A stretch of DNA of 41,598 bases from a virus: the IMG/VR virus record IMGVR_UViG_3300033145_000312, positions 1 to 41,598 of that record. One strand, written 5' to 3'. Position 1 is the stretch's first letter. Every line of letters starts with the position of its first letter. Under the pieces are notes generated by a model. The model had not been told where the DNA came from and ran no database searches. It saw only the letters and a list, made by a program, of their open reading frames with translations. Below, piece after piece: positions 7,830 to 15,401 of the stretch. Made by a program: the position numbers and the translations under genes.

Positions 7830-8320
7830 AGGAGTCAAAGAGATTCACTACCTCTATACAATGACGACAAGCTTAACTTATAATACAGAGAGATTTGTAA
7901 TATTCTTTAGTTGATTTTGTTAAGCGGTCAATGTTAATCGTAGTGGATTAGAAGAGAATGTTATAGATCTCTTTTCTATTTGTGGTTTAGGGAGAATGTC
8001 CTAAAGTCAAGGTTAAATTCCTTGTCTCCCTTTATCACTTACCCTTTGACTGTCTGGGTAGTATATAAGACGGGACACTAAACATGGAAACGGGTGAGTA
8101 TGAGGTCAGGACGCCTACCGAAAGGAAAGTTGTTGATAATATATGCCAAAGTTGATATCTGGATGTGATTATACATTTCAAACCGATTGGGTCAATTCAA
8201 TGATTCATGGTAGTTTTTCTAGTTTTAGGCTGGGCTAGATAGTAGGCTTGTACCACAACAGGGATGATTAGATATGCTCTATGGCTGGTACTGTTGAACA
8301 CTAATTAAAAAACAAATCAA
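7830..8320 (+). ncRNA. large structured noncoding stretch upstream of HNH gene (unassigned)
   Basis: About 490 bases lack a credible gene on either strand but are rich in pairing. GCTTAAC (7871-7877) pairs with GTTAAGC (7919-7925). AGAAGAGA (7950-7957) pairs with TCTC and TTCT (7968-7977). GTGGT plus AGGGAGA (7982-7995) pair with TCTCCCT plus ATCAC (8025-8038), stacked next to CAAGG/CCTTG (8008-8024). GGTAG (8057-8061) pairs with CTACC (8115-8119). GTACCA (8250-8255) with TGGTAC (8286-8291) and CAACAG (8256-8261) with CTGTTG (8291-8296) interleave like a pseudoknot. Local G+C is above that of the flanks. I could not find the classical group I intron core sequences or a group II domain V. Large phage RNAs (ROOL, GOLLD, HEARO) are possible matches that I cannot test here. 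Confidence 0.55.
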
Positions 8321-8330
8321 GGAGAACAGA

Positions 8331-8885
8331 GTGGGGAAAAGCAAGAAAGAACAATCAGCAATAAGGGATGAGAGAAGGGAAGCATTAAAATATTTAGTAA
8401 CCCAATTAAAAAATAAAGGCTTATATGATGAAGAGCAAACACCTAAAAAGAATGTAATGGATTATTTTCAATTAAATATAAGAGGATATAGGCATAGTAA
8501 AAATAACTACACAAGATTAGCAAGATATATGACTTTAAATAAAAACAATATCCCGTATAACATAATACAGTTAAAAGGATATGGAAGTAGAAATGATTGT
8601 GCCTTAAAAACTGAAAAGAAAACATATAAAATGCCGAAGGTTGGCAAGACGTTTTATAGCTCTAGGGAGTGGCGTTCTTTAAGGGTCGATGCTTTAGTAA
8701 AGAATGGTAGAAAATGTTGCCTATGTGGAAGGTCGCCCAAAGATGGTATAATATTACATGTTGACCACATTAAACCAATCAGCAAGTTTCCTGAGCTTAA
8801 ATTGACACTTAGTAATTTGCAGATATTATGTGAAGATTGTAATTTAGGCAAAAGTAATAGATACGATGAGGATTGGAGAGCATGA
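8331..8885 (+). CDS. HNH homing-type endonuclease, 184 aa
   Basis: The C-terminal half is a classical HNH nuclease: a Cys pair in CCLCG (129-133), HVDHIKP (143-149) with the catalytic His, N162, and a second pair in CEDCN (167-171). A charged N-terminal half of about 100 residues may bind DNA. The GTG start has AAGGAGAACAG upstream. The enzyme would make site-specific cuts that promote spread of its own gene, as free-standing or intron-borne HNH enzymes do. It follows a large structured noncoding stretch and lies in an island that splits the head genes, which fits a mobile element. Confidence 0.9.
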   Translation: MGKSKKEQSAIRDERREALKYLVTQLKNKGLYDEEQTPKKNVMDYFQLNIRGYRHSKNNYTRLARYMTLNKNNIPYNIIQLKGYGSRNDCALKTEKKTYKMPKVGKTFYSSREWRSLRVDALVKNGRKCCLCGRSPKDGIILHVDHIKPISKFPELKLTLSNLQILCEDCNLGKSNRYDEDWRA

Positions 8886-8998
8886 AAATAAAAGTAGGAT
8901 ACACAAAGAATAATTTCATATTAGGTTTGGGGTTATATAAACAAGACAATGAAATACATATTAGCTTATTATGGTTCTATATAGAAATTATTCTTTAG
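8882..8998 (+). CDS. small hydrophobic protein, 38 aa
   Basis: This frame is coupled to the HNH gene by an ATGA overlap. It encodes 38 residues ending in a hydrophobic aromatic stretch, SLLWFYIEIIL. It may be a genuine small gene or a remnant at the island border. No function is assigned. Confidence 0.4.
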   Translation: MKIKVGYTKNNFILGLGLYKQDNEIHISLLWFYIEIIL

Positions 8999-9070
8999 AT
9001 GGATAGATTAACAACAGAGTCTTATCTATTAGAAGTTAACTCTTGACAAAGGGTGTAGTTAGAGGTCTAT

Positions 9071-9099
9071 TTGACACTATACAAGTGTTAAGGTATAAT
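9071..9099 (+). promoter_or_regulatory. consensus promoter of the capsid operon
   Basis: TTGACA (9071-9076) and TATAAT (9094-9099) with a 17-base spacer match the sigma70 consensus exactly. The scaffold gene begins at 9129 after AAGGGAG. This should give strong transcription of scaffold and capsid genes. Confidence 0.8.
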
Positions 9100-9128
9100 T
9101 GACTATAATTTAAGAGAAGGGAGCAGAT

Positions 9129-9710
9129 ATGCCAGACGGGACAACGCACGTTGATAATTCAGCGGACACGGTAGTGGATGACACAAACGCAATACCAACA
9201 ATAGAAGAATTGCAAGCACAGATTCTTGAAAGAGACGGAAAACTTGCAGAGGCAATTAAAACTAATGAGACTCAGGCAACTAAGATCAGTGGTTTAGATA
9301 GTGCTAATTCAAAACAGAAAAACGCATATGACGAGTTAATTAAAAAGAATGAATCAGATGCAGAACGAAAGGCAAGAGAAGCCGAAGAGTCGAAACTAGT
9401 AGAACAAACTAGAGTTGACGGAATAACACAGAGAGAATCAGACATAATTAGTCGTGAAAACTCTTTATTGGTAAAAGAAAAAGCTGTAGAGCTAAACTTT
9501 ACAACCGAAGAAAGAGAGTCAATGTTAAAGATGGGGATCAATACTGTTGAAGGTGTTGAAATCTATAGACAAACATTAACTGATTTAGGTGTAAAGAAAG
9601 CAGAAGAGACAGCAAAAAATATATTAGATAGCCATTCTGGTAAACCAGAGGGATATGATAACAAACTAAACAACGCTGACACTGCCTTTGCAAATAGATG
9701 TAAAGCCTAG
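9129..9710 (+). CDS. capsid scaffolding protein
   Basis: The 193-residue protein is acidic and almost entirely helical, with coiled-coil character from about residue 25 to 120, and lies directly before the major capsid gene. Both features are typical of phage scaffold proteins (GP20/DUF4355-like), which fill the prohead and are removed before packaging. The C-terminal part after residue 150 probably contacts capsid protein. It is driven by the consensus promoter at 9071. Confidence 0.8.
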   Translation: MPDGTTHVDNSADTVVDDTNAIPTIEELQAQILERDGKLAEAIKTNETQATKISGLDSANSKQKNAYDELIKKNESDAERKAREAEESKLVEQTRVDGITQRESDIISRENSLLVKEKAVELNFTTEERESMLKMGINTVEGVEIYRQTLTDLGVKKAEETAKNILDSHSGKPEGYDNKLNNADTAFANRCKA

Positions 9711-9731
9711 TCAATCAGCTAGGGGGAAACA

Positions 9732-10817
9732 ATGAGTTTTGAAACTTATGCAAGAGACATCGTATCTAAAGTAGACAGCGTGTCAAAAACATTCCATGAG
9801 CCGGACGAAATGGCAAGAGGAATAATTCAAGAAATTGGAACATCTGAAAAGATTGGAACACAAAAACACGAATGGTTTCAAAAAGATAGACGACCAAGAA
9901 CAACCGAAGTTAAAGCAACTTATACGGCAGCAGACCCAACATTAGATGTTGACGACACTTCTTTCTTTGTAGTAGGTCAGTTAATAGGTTTTGAGACAGG
10001 TGACGATAATTACGAAGTAACAGCAATTACAGACTCTGATACTTTGGCAATTACTATAGTTTCTGGAACACCAGCAGGACACGCAATAAACGATGTTGTT
10101 TATATGAGAACTATAGCCGTTTCAGAAGGTTCTACTGGAGCAGATGTTAAAAGAAATCCCGAGTATAGTGTAGATAATATTACGCAGATAATGCTTGCTA
10201 ATGTTAAGGCAACAGAATCAAGAATCGCCCAGGGTGAAAAGATAGCTGGTCAAAAGTTCGAGGATGATATCGCTGATGAGATCGCACAGTTTGCACTTAA
10301 TGATGCATATGATATTTGGTACGGAGTTAAAAAGCTTGCTGCGACAACTGCCGATATAGCATACGCTGGTGGTATTGATTGGTATGTTAATCTTCACGGA
10401 TTCAAACAAACAGCTACAGGCTTAACAACTACTACTTTATTTAAGTTTATTGATGATTATTTCAATGGACAAAATGGAAAGGGTGGAAAGTTATGGATGA
10501 ATCCAGCAGACTTGCAGATCATATCAGATTTTGATATTTCTATTCTTAGAAGAGATTCAGACTCAACTGGTTCTGGTCACTTTACAACTAGAATAGTTAC
10601 TAAGCAAGGTAACGAGATGGAGATCTCTACAGATACAAACATTAAGGTTAAACATATTTATATCCTTGATGCTGGTAACATTAAACGTAAACCTCTTATA
10701 GCTTTAAAAGCTGAGTATCTTGGTAAAGTAGGTTTATTCAGAGAGATGGAGATTTCAAAAGAAGAAACATTTGAAATCAATTCATCTGGTCAAATGGGTA
10801 GACTTATTTACTCATAA
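9732..10817 (+). CDS. major capsid protein (SU10/DUF5309-like)
   Basis: The 361-residue protein follows the scaffold gene. Its sequence runs VKRNPEYSVDNITQIM, a long helix with EKIAGQKFEDDIADEIAQF, a segment GGKLWMNPADLQIISDF, and a C-terminal LGRVGLF-like strand (YLGKVGLFREMEI), which is the pattern of SU10-like/DUF5309 capsid proteins with the HK97 fold. Residues about 60-115 form a Thr/Asp-rich beta segment that looks like an added domain, possibly surface exposed. A hairpin follows the gene and may reduce downstream transcription. Confidence 0.83.
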   Translation: MSFETYARDIVSKVDSVSKTFHEPDEMARGIIQEIGTSEKIGTQKHEWFQKDRRPRTTEVKATYTAADPTLDVDDTSFFVVGQLIGFETGDDNYEVTAITDSDTLAITIVSGTPAGHAINDVVYMRTIAVSEGSTGADVKRNPEYSVDNITQIMLANVKATESRIAQGEKIAGQKFEDDIADEIAQFALNDAYDIWYGVKKLAATTADIAYAGGIDWYVNLHGFKQTATGLTTTTLFKFIDDYFNGQNGKGGKLWMNPADLQIISDFDISILRRDSDSTGSGHFTTRIVTKQGNEMEISTDTNIKVKHIYILDAGNIKRKPLIALKAEYLGKVGLFREMEISKEETFEINSSGQMGRLIYS

Positions 10818-10824
10818 TATCAAT

Positions 10825-10850
10825 AGCCCTCTTTAATCGGAGGGCTTCTT
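10825..10850 (+). terminator. hairpin after the capsid gene (attenuator)
   Basis: AGCCCTC (10825-10831) pairs with GAGGGCT (10840-10846) around an 8-base loop, followed by TCTTTA. The T-tract is weak, so partial readthrough to the connector genes is likely. Confidence 0.6.
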
Positions 10851-10861
10851 TAGGAGAATAA

Positions 10862-11119
10862 ATGTTTAAGTATAAAGTAGATGCTAAAAACCATACTCAT
10901 TCAGATGGTAAATCGTATAGAGTGATAGACGGTATCCTAACTGTACCTTTCAAAATTAACGCACCATTTGCAAGGTTGATAGTAGAAGAAAAGAAAGTAG
11001 AATCAGACGAAAAAGAAACGCTAATAGAAGAAGCTTTAGGATTAAAGATAGGTGCAAAATCTTCATTAAAAAGATTATCAGTAGAGACTTTAAAAGAACG
11101 AATCAACGAGGCTAAATAA
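10862..11119 (+). CDS. small head protein, 85 aa
   Basis: An 85-residue protein between capsid and connector genes, starting after TAGGAGAA. The C-terminal half, with ALGLKIGAKSSLKRLSVETL, resembles a small helix-extended-loop-helix (HeH/LEM-like) domain, which occurs in phage head accessory proteins. The N-terminal part may be a beta strand region. The assignment is tentative. It overlaps the next gene by one base. Confidence 0.6.
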   Translation: MFKYKVDAKNHTHSDGKSYRVIDGILTVPFKINAPFARLIVEEKKVESDEKETLIEEALGLKIGAKSSLKRLSVETLKERINEAK

Positions 11120-11466
11120 TGGAAGAGTGGCTATCACTTGCAGAGATTAAAGCATATTTAAAGATAACAGATACAACTTATGACGATGATATAACTTTTC
11201 AGCTTGATAATTTTAGAAGTCAAACAAGAGTTGCAAGATATATAAATCGAGGTTTAGATTATGTATTACCTGTAGACTTTGAACAAGCTTATTCACAATA
11301 TGTATTATATTTAGTTGACGAAATGGCTATTGAATCTGGTAACAATAGAGTTGTTAAGTCATGGGTGTTTGATGGAGAATCTAAGACTTACGAAGATGCT
11401 TCGGGAAGTTCTAAAGGAACAGTCGCTTTATCTTCATTTGATGCATTAAGGAAAAATTGGGTATGA
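11119..11466 (+). CDS. head-tail connector protein (gp6-like)
   Basis: A 115-residue helical protein starting MEEWLSLAEIKAYLKITDTTYDDDI, the usual opening of HK97 gp6-like connector proteins that join the portal to the tail. Position after the capsid gene and before the closure protein supports this. It overlaps the next gene by ATGA. Confidence 0.8.
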   Translation: MEEWLSLAEIKAYLKITDTTYDDDITFQLDNFRSQTRVARYINRGLDYVLPVDFEQAYSQYVLYLVDEMAIESGNNRVVKSWVFDGESKTYEDASGSSKGTVALSSFDALRKNWV

Positions 11467-11930
11467 GTTTTATAGAAGGGACTGCGAGCTTTGTTAATCC
11501 TTTAGGTGGAACAACTGTATTAGACTCTAATTATGAGCCTGTATATACACCAACTTCACCTATTGTTGTAACTAACGCTACATTTAATCAACTATCATCA
11601 ACAGAGCAAGCACAGAGACAACAATTACAAGATGATAGCACACATAAAGTAAGAATAGACTTCAACGATTTAAACAAAATCATAAATTTCACATATACAG
11701 TTGAAATAGAAGGAAAAGAATACGAAATAACAGGCGATCCTAAGCACCCTATTATGTGTGAAGGTCGTATAACTATATATTTAAGGACTGACGGAAAAGT
11801 AGTCGAAACAACACCAGTAGGACTGTTGCTAGTGTCTTACAGTGACGGAACAGGGATAAATGATCTAGTAGTTGCATACAGTAACGGAACTGGAGCAAAT
11901 GATTTAATTTTAACATACGGAGTAGAATAA
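11463..11930 (+). CDS. head closure-type protein with repeat tail, 155 aa
   Basis: I use the ATG at 11463 in the ATGA overlap; a TTG six bases upstream is less likely. The first ~120 residues are beta-rich, with QQLQDDSTHKVRIDF and KEYEITGDPKH, as expected for head-closure (gp16/gp7-like) proteins. The C-terminus carries imperfect 13-residue repeats, SYSDGTGINDL, AYSNGTGANDL and a truncated TYGVE. Such a tail is unusual for a closure protein and may be an adaptor for the fiber encoded next. Confidence 0.6.
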   Translation: MSFIEGTASFVNPLGGTTVLDSNYEPVYTPTSPIVVTNATFNQLSSTEQAQRQQLQDDSTHKVRIDFNDLNKIINFTYTVEIEGKEYEITGDPKHPIMCEGRITIYLRTDGKVVETTPVGLLLVSYSDGTGINDLVVAYSNGTGANDLILTYGVE

Positions 11931-13472
11931 ATGGCAGAAAACAGAACAGGATATTTTTCTTCACCTTTTAAAACGGCAATAGAGTTTACAGCAGAAAACG
12001 CAATATTGCCTATTGGTGTATATGGTACGGAATCAGATACACAAAAAACAAAGTGTGGAGACGGTGTAACAGCATGGAATAGTTTAAACTATACGCAAGG
12101 AACAAAAGGCGATACAGGTAGTCAAGGTATTCAAGGAGACACAGGAAGCCAGGGTGTACAAGGGATTCAAGGAATTCAAGGAATTAAGGGCGATCAAGGC
12201 GATCAAGGAATACAGGGTGTAAAAGGTGACACAGGAGAATCAGGAGGTTCAAGTGGTTTCAAGCCTTTAACTATAGGATATGCAGGGGACTCTATCGCCG
12301 TTTTATGGAGTCGTGAAGATGGTTATTCTCCAATGTATTGGTTGAAGCAATTATTTTACCCATGCGAAACCAAGAATATATTTACATCTGCGTTGGGAGG
12401 AACACCGGTACAGAGTCTTTTATATGAGGATCAAGGTAGACCAATACAAATAGATGCACTAGAGTCGGCGACAGAGAAGCCAGAGTTATTGATAATTCAT
12501 ACTACACAAAACAATTTTTTTGGTAGTGATTCTGATGGAGATCAAAATTCAGCAATCATAAAAGAATATTGTGGCAGAGCGTTTGCAACAGGTGTTAAAA
12601 ATATACTTATAGCAGGAAGACCGCCAAAATCGGGAACTGACACAGCCCATGCAGTTGAATATTTTAATAGGATAATGTCGACCTATGCAAAGGATACCGA
12701 GGGCGTACATTTTATTGATGTTTATTCTCTATGGAGAGAAGTGCCAACAAGCGAAGATGTAGACGGTGACGGTGTTGATTGGAAACCAGGTTATTCTAAC
12801 GATACGGTACATCCCACTAGTAAAGCTATGTATGAGGTAGGGAAATTATTAGAACCTATTTTAGGGTCTTTAGTTCAAGCAAAAGAGAACCCAAAAACAT
12901 GTGCAACTGAATATGACGATGTAACTGATCCATACGCAAGTTTATTAAATCTAAATGGTCTAATAATTGGTACGTGGGGAGAATATAACGGTGTTGATAA
13001 TGCTAATGTTGCAGGATTTGAAGAAGACCACCGATGGGAATTATCAGACGGAAATGGTGTAACTGCCACACCATCAATCGTTGTTGGTGAAGATGGGTAC
13101 AATTATCAACAACTAGTATTAGGTGGAACGGCTACAGCTCAACAAGATATTATTTTAAAATATTCATTTGCTGTAAACCCAATAACGGAGGGTAACTTTC
13201 TCCAAGAAGCTATTTTGCATTTAAATAATATAGAGGGTGTTAATTACATTAGATACGGAACAGATGCTATAGCTCAGTATGATATTATAAACTGGGATCA
13301 AGATCTTTTGGGTGAAAACAAGTTACACTTAACTCACGAGGCTGTTTATGGTCAACAAGATTGGTCAACAAGATCATTTACTATAAAAATAAGAGTTTTA
13401 AATGGTGAATCTCCAACAGGAACTATAAAGCTAGGTAGATGTGGGTTATATAGACAAGTACCAACGGCATAA
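11931..13472 (+). CDS. collagen-like fiber with SGNH/GDSL hydrolase domain
   Basis: The N-terminal ~55 residues resemble the major tropism determinant N-terminal domain of phage fibers (PIGVYGTESDTQ then CGDGVTAWNSLNY). Residues about 58-110 are Gly-X-Y collagen-like repeats rich in GDTG, GSQG and GIQG. A GDSL-type hydrolase follows, with YAGDS (nucleophile Ser about residue 121), TTQNN and the late DTVHP carrying the Asp-His pair. The last ~190 residues look like a beta-sandwich. The enzyme probably removes acyl groups from host surface sugars. The gene lies among head-connector genes, so it may be a head fiber instead of a tail fiber. Confidence 0.8.
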   Translation: MAENRTGYFSSPFKTAIEFTAENAILPIGVYGTESDTQKTKCGDGVTAWNSLNYTQGTKGDTGSQGIQGDTGSQGVQGIQGIQGIKGDQGDQGIQGVKGDTGESGGSSGFKPLTIGYAGDSIAVLWSREDGYSPMYWLKQLFYPCETKNIFTSALGGTPVQSLLYEDQGRPIQIDALESATEKPELLIIHTTQNNFFGSDSDGDQNSAIIKEYCGRAFATGVKNILIAGRPPKSGTDTAHAVEYFNRIMSTYAKDTEGVHFIDVYSLWREVPTSEDVDGDGVDWKPGYSNDTVHPTSKAMYEVGKLLEPILGSLVQAKENPKTCATEYDDVTDPYASLLNLNGLIIGTWGEYNGVDNANVAGFEEDHRWELSDGNGVTATPSIVVGEDGYNYQQLVLGGTATAQQDIILKYSFAVNPITEGNFLQEAILHLNNIEGVNYIRYGTDAIAQYDIINWDQDLLGENKLHLTHEAVYGQQDWSTRSFTIKIRVLNGESPTGTIKLGRCGLYRQVPTA

Positions 13473-13496
13473 ACAGTATAAAAAAGGGGGGCTTAA

Positions 13497-14309
13497 ATGC
13501 CAGTTAAAATAATAGACGCAATATCTATCGGAAACGGACTTGATATAAATATGGATCTTAATGACGGTTGTAGTTTTGTTGATAAATTTGGCGAAAACCC
13601 CGATATAGATACAGCAACAGTACCAGAGGATATTTGGGAATTCGGAGGGGAATATGTTTATGATACAGACGGAACAGCACCGATCGTTAGTTTAATATCT
13701 GACAACGCCCTAGATACAATGGACATTAGTATCACAGGTTTAGATATAGACGGATATGAAGTAAATCAAACTGTAACGCTTACAGGTACAACTAGAGTTG
13801 CTTTACCTATCCCTTTATGGCGTGTTTATCGAATGGCTAACGAAGGAGTAACAGGAGAAGATATTAACGGAACGGTTTACTGTTACGTTGGGACAGGTGG
13901 AGTGCCTGCGATTGCAGATGTAAGAGCAGTTATAGACAATGGAAACAATCAAACTTTAATGGCTTTATATACAGTACCAAGAGGGAAGGTAGGTTTTCTA
14001 TTCCGTGGTGAATTAGGTGGTTCAAGAAATCAGAACGCTGGGGCTATTCAATGTGCTTATTATTCTAGGCGATATGGTAGAGTTTTTAGAATAAAAAAAA
14101 GGGTTAACTTAACAAATCAAGGATCAAGTATTTATCAAGATAAGAGGATAGCACCCGATATAGTACCAGCTCTTACAGATATAAAACTAAGAGTAGAGAA
14201 TGTGAGTGCAAACAATACTGGAGTGTTTGGAACACTAGATATTTTACTTGTTGAGCAAACAAAATTTGACGAGAGTTATTTGAAGGCGATAGGTCAACCA
14301 TATGTTTAA
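13497..14309 (+). CDS. phage structural protein, 270 aa
   Basis: A Gly/Thr/Asn-rich beta protein with EDIWEFGGEYVY, ITGLDIDGYEVNQTVTLTG and NGNNQTLMALYTVPRGK. This pattern recurs in virion structural proteins of many marine and enteric phages. The AAGGGGGGC ribosome site implies strong translation. With the preceding fiber gene it forms a two-gene insert between the closure and tail-completion genes, perhaps fiber plus anchor. The exact role is unknown. Confidence 0.7.
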   Translation: MPVKIIDAISIGNGLDINMDLNDGCSFVDKFGENPDIDTATVPEDIWEFGGEYVYDTDGTAPIVSLISDNALDTMDISITGLDIDGYEVNQTVTLTGTTRVALPIPLWRVYRMANEGVTGEDINGTVYCYVGTGGVPAIADVRAVIDNGNNQTLMALYTVPRGKVGFLFRGELGGSRNQNAGAIQCAYYSRRYGRVFRIKKRVNLTNQGSSIYQDKRIAPDIVPALTDIKLRVENVSANNTGVFGTLDILLVEQTKFDESYLKAIGQPYV

Positions 14310-14445
14310 AAAGAAAGAGAAAACAAACAGAGATAAAGGATTAAAAGCACTAGCAAGGACTTATAAAAAGAAGCTTGAAAGGTGTAGTGAATTACCACCA
14401 AACTCTTTAGAGATGTTTAGAACAATAAGAAAGGCAGGGCTATGA
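14302..14445 (+). CDS. small basic protein, 47 aa
   Basis: A 47-residue Lys-rich protein (MFKKKEKTNRDKG start) whose ATG overlaps the end of the previous gene. It ends close to the next small gene. No recognised family; a virion-internal or regulatory peptide is possible. Confidence 0.5.
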   Translation: MFKKKEKTNRDKGLKALARTYKKKLERCSELPPNSLEMFRTIRKAGL

Positions 14446-14598
14446 ATGATAAAACACAAACCAAATCCAATAACAGACGTTAAGATCAAAGGGATCATTT
14501 ACAAATGTAAGAATGGTATTTTAGAATTACCAGAAGCTTACCCGAGGTTTAACCCTGTTGAGGTTAAGAAAAAGCAGAAAGAAGTAGAAGAGGATTAA
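14446..14598 (+). CDS. small protein, 50 aa
   Basis: A 50-residue protein starting directly after the previous stop codon, with GGCAGGG as a possible ribosome site. It reads as a short strand (IKGIIYKCKNGILELPE) followed by a charged KKKQKEVEED tail, which is a common layout for small phage head genes. Function unknown. Confidence 0.5.
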   Translation: MIKHKPNPITDVKIKGIIYKCKNGILELPEAYPRFNPVEVKKKQKEVEED

Positions 14599-14610
14599 AT
14601 ATCATAATAC

Positions 14611-14639
14611 TTAACATATGTTATGTAGTGTGATAGTAT
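14611..14639 (+). promoter_or_regulatory. promoter overlapping a palindrome; predicts leaderless mRNA
   Basis: TTAACA (14611-14616) and TAGTAT (14634-14639) have a 17-base spacer. The -35 lies inside TTAACATATGTTA, the same 13-base string seen at 3421. The next gene starts only six bases after the -10 and has no ribosome site, so its mRNA would have no leader. Confidence 0.5.
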
Positions 14640-14644
14640 AAGTC

Positions 14645-14989
14645 ATGAGCGAGTTGGTATGGTATGGCGACGATATAATAAAGAATGTTAACGTAGGAAC
14701 AATAAAAGCGTTGATAAGGTCTGCAAATATTGTTCAAACAGACGCTAAATTATTAGTAGCTATAGACACTGGAAATCTAAGGGGTTCTATAGTGAAAGGG
14801 CAAGTTGATAAGACTAATTTATCTATAACAGTGTCAACTAATTCAGAATATGCATTTGCTCAAGAGTTTGGTAGACCAGACCTAGTAAGTTATACTTTTT
14901 CACCATATATGCGACCAGCTTTAAACAACAATATAAAGAAGATAGAAAAGATATTTATAGACGAGGAGAAAAAAGCAATTGATAAATGA
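14645..14989 (+). CDS. HK97 gp10-like tail completion/connector protein
   Basis: This 114-residue protein shows the HK97 gp10 pattern: DTGNLRGSI (about residues 41-49), EYAFAQEFG, and YTFSPYMRPAL near the C-terminus. Proteins of this family act at the head-tail joint. No Shine-Dalgarno sequence precedes the ATG, which sits right after a predicted -10 element. It overlaps the next gene by 11 bases. Confidence 0.8.
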   Translation: MSELVWYGDDIIKNVNVGTIKALIRSANIVQTDAKLLVAIDTGNLRGSIVKGQVDKTNLSITVSTNSEYAFAQEFGRPDLVSYTFSPYMRPALNNNIKKIEKIFIDEEKKAIDK

Positions 14990-15401
14990 CCCATATACAG
15001 CAGTAAATTATATATTGGCTAACAATACGGCTATAACTTCTCTTTTAGGCAAATATTTATTACCAAACAAAACACCAGGAACAATTCCACTAATTAAGGG
15101 TGGTACATTAGCAGAGACAGAAACGGACTTTCCAAGAATTTTATTTATTAATGACCCTATGGATTCAAGTGGTAATAAAGAGGAATCAATATTTTTATTG
15201 TCTTGTTTGGCAGAGAGTTCAAGAGATTCTTTCTTACTAGCACGAACAGTTGTAAAAGAATTAAACGGTTCGCAAGAATATGCAGATGGTTATAGTTCAA
15301 CAGTAGTTTGTAAACTATTAGGGCAAAATCCAGATCCTTCACAATTACAAGTAAACACAATCGTAGAGATGCGATTATTTAATATTAATGGAGGTGCTTA
15401 A
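14979..15401 (+). CDS. tail terminator/completion protein, 140 aa
   Basis: A 140-residue alpha/beta protein between the gp10-like protein and the tail tube, the standard position of the tail terminator that caps the tube. The TTG start has GAGGAGAA upstream and lies inside the previous gene. The sequence FPRILFINDPMDSSGNKEESIFLLSC fits the strand-turn-strand of this class. Confidence 0.7.
   Translation: MINDPYTAVNYILANNTAITSLLGKYLLPNKTPGTIPLIKGGTLAETETDFPRILFINDPMDSSGNKEESIFLLSCLAESSRDSFLLARTVVKELNGSQEYADGYSSTVVCKLLGQNPDPSQLQVNTIVEMRLFNINGGA

Noticed and set aside
7861-7914. 17-codon frame within the structured stretch
   Set aside because: No ribosome site and no overlap with other genes; helices cross it.
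7830-8320. Group I or group II intron
   Set aside because: I could not find the conserved core or domain V sequences, and no exon halves of a split gene flank the stretch. It is left as unassigned structured RNA, not ruled out by calculation.
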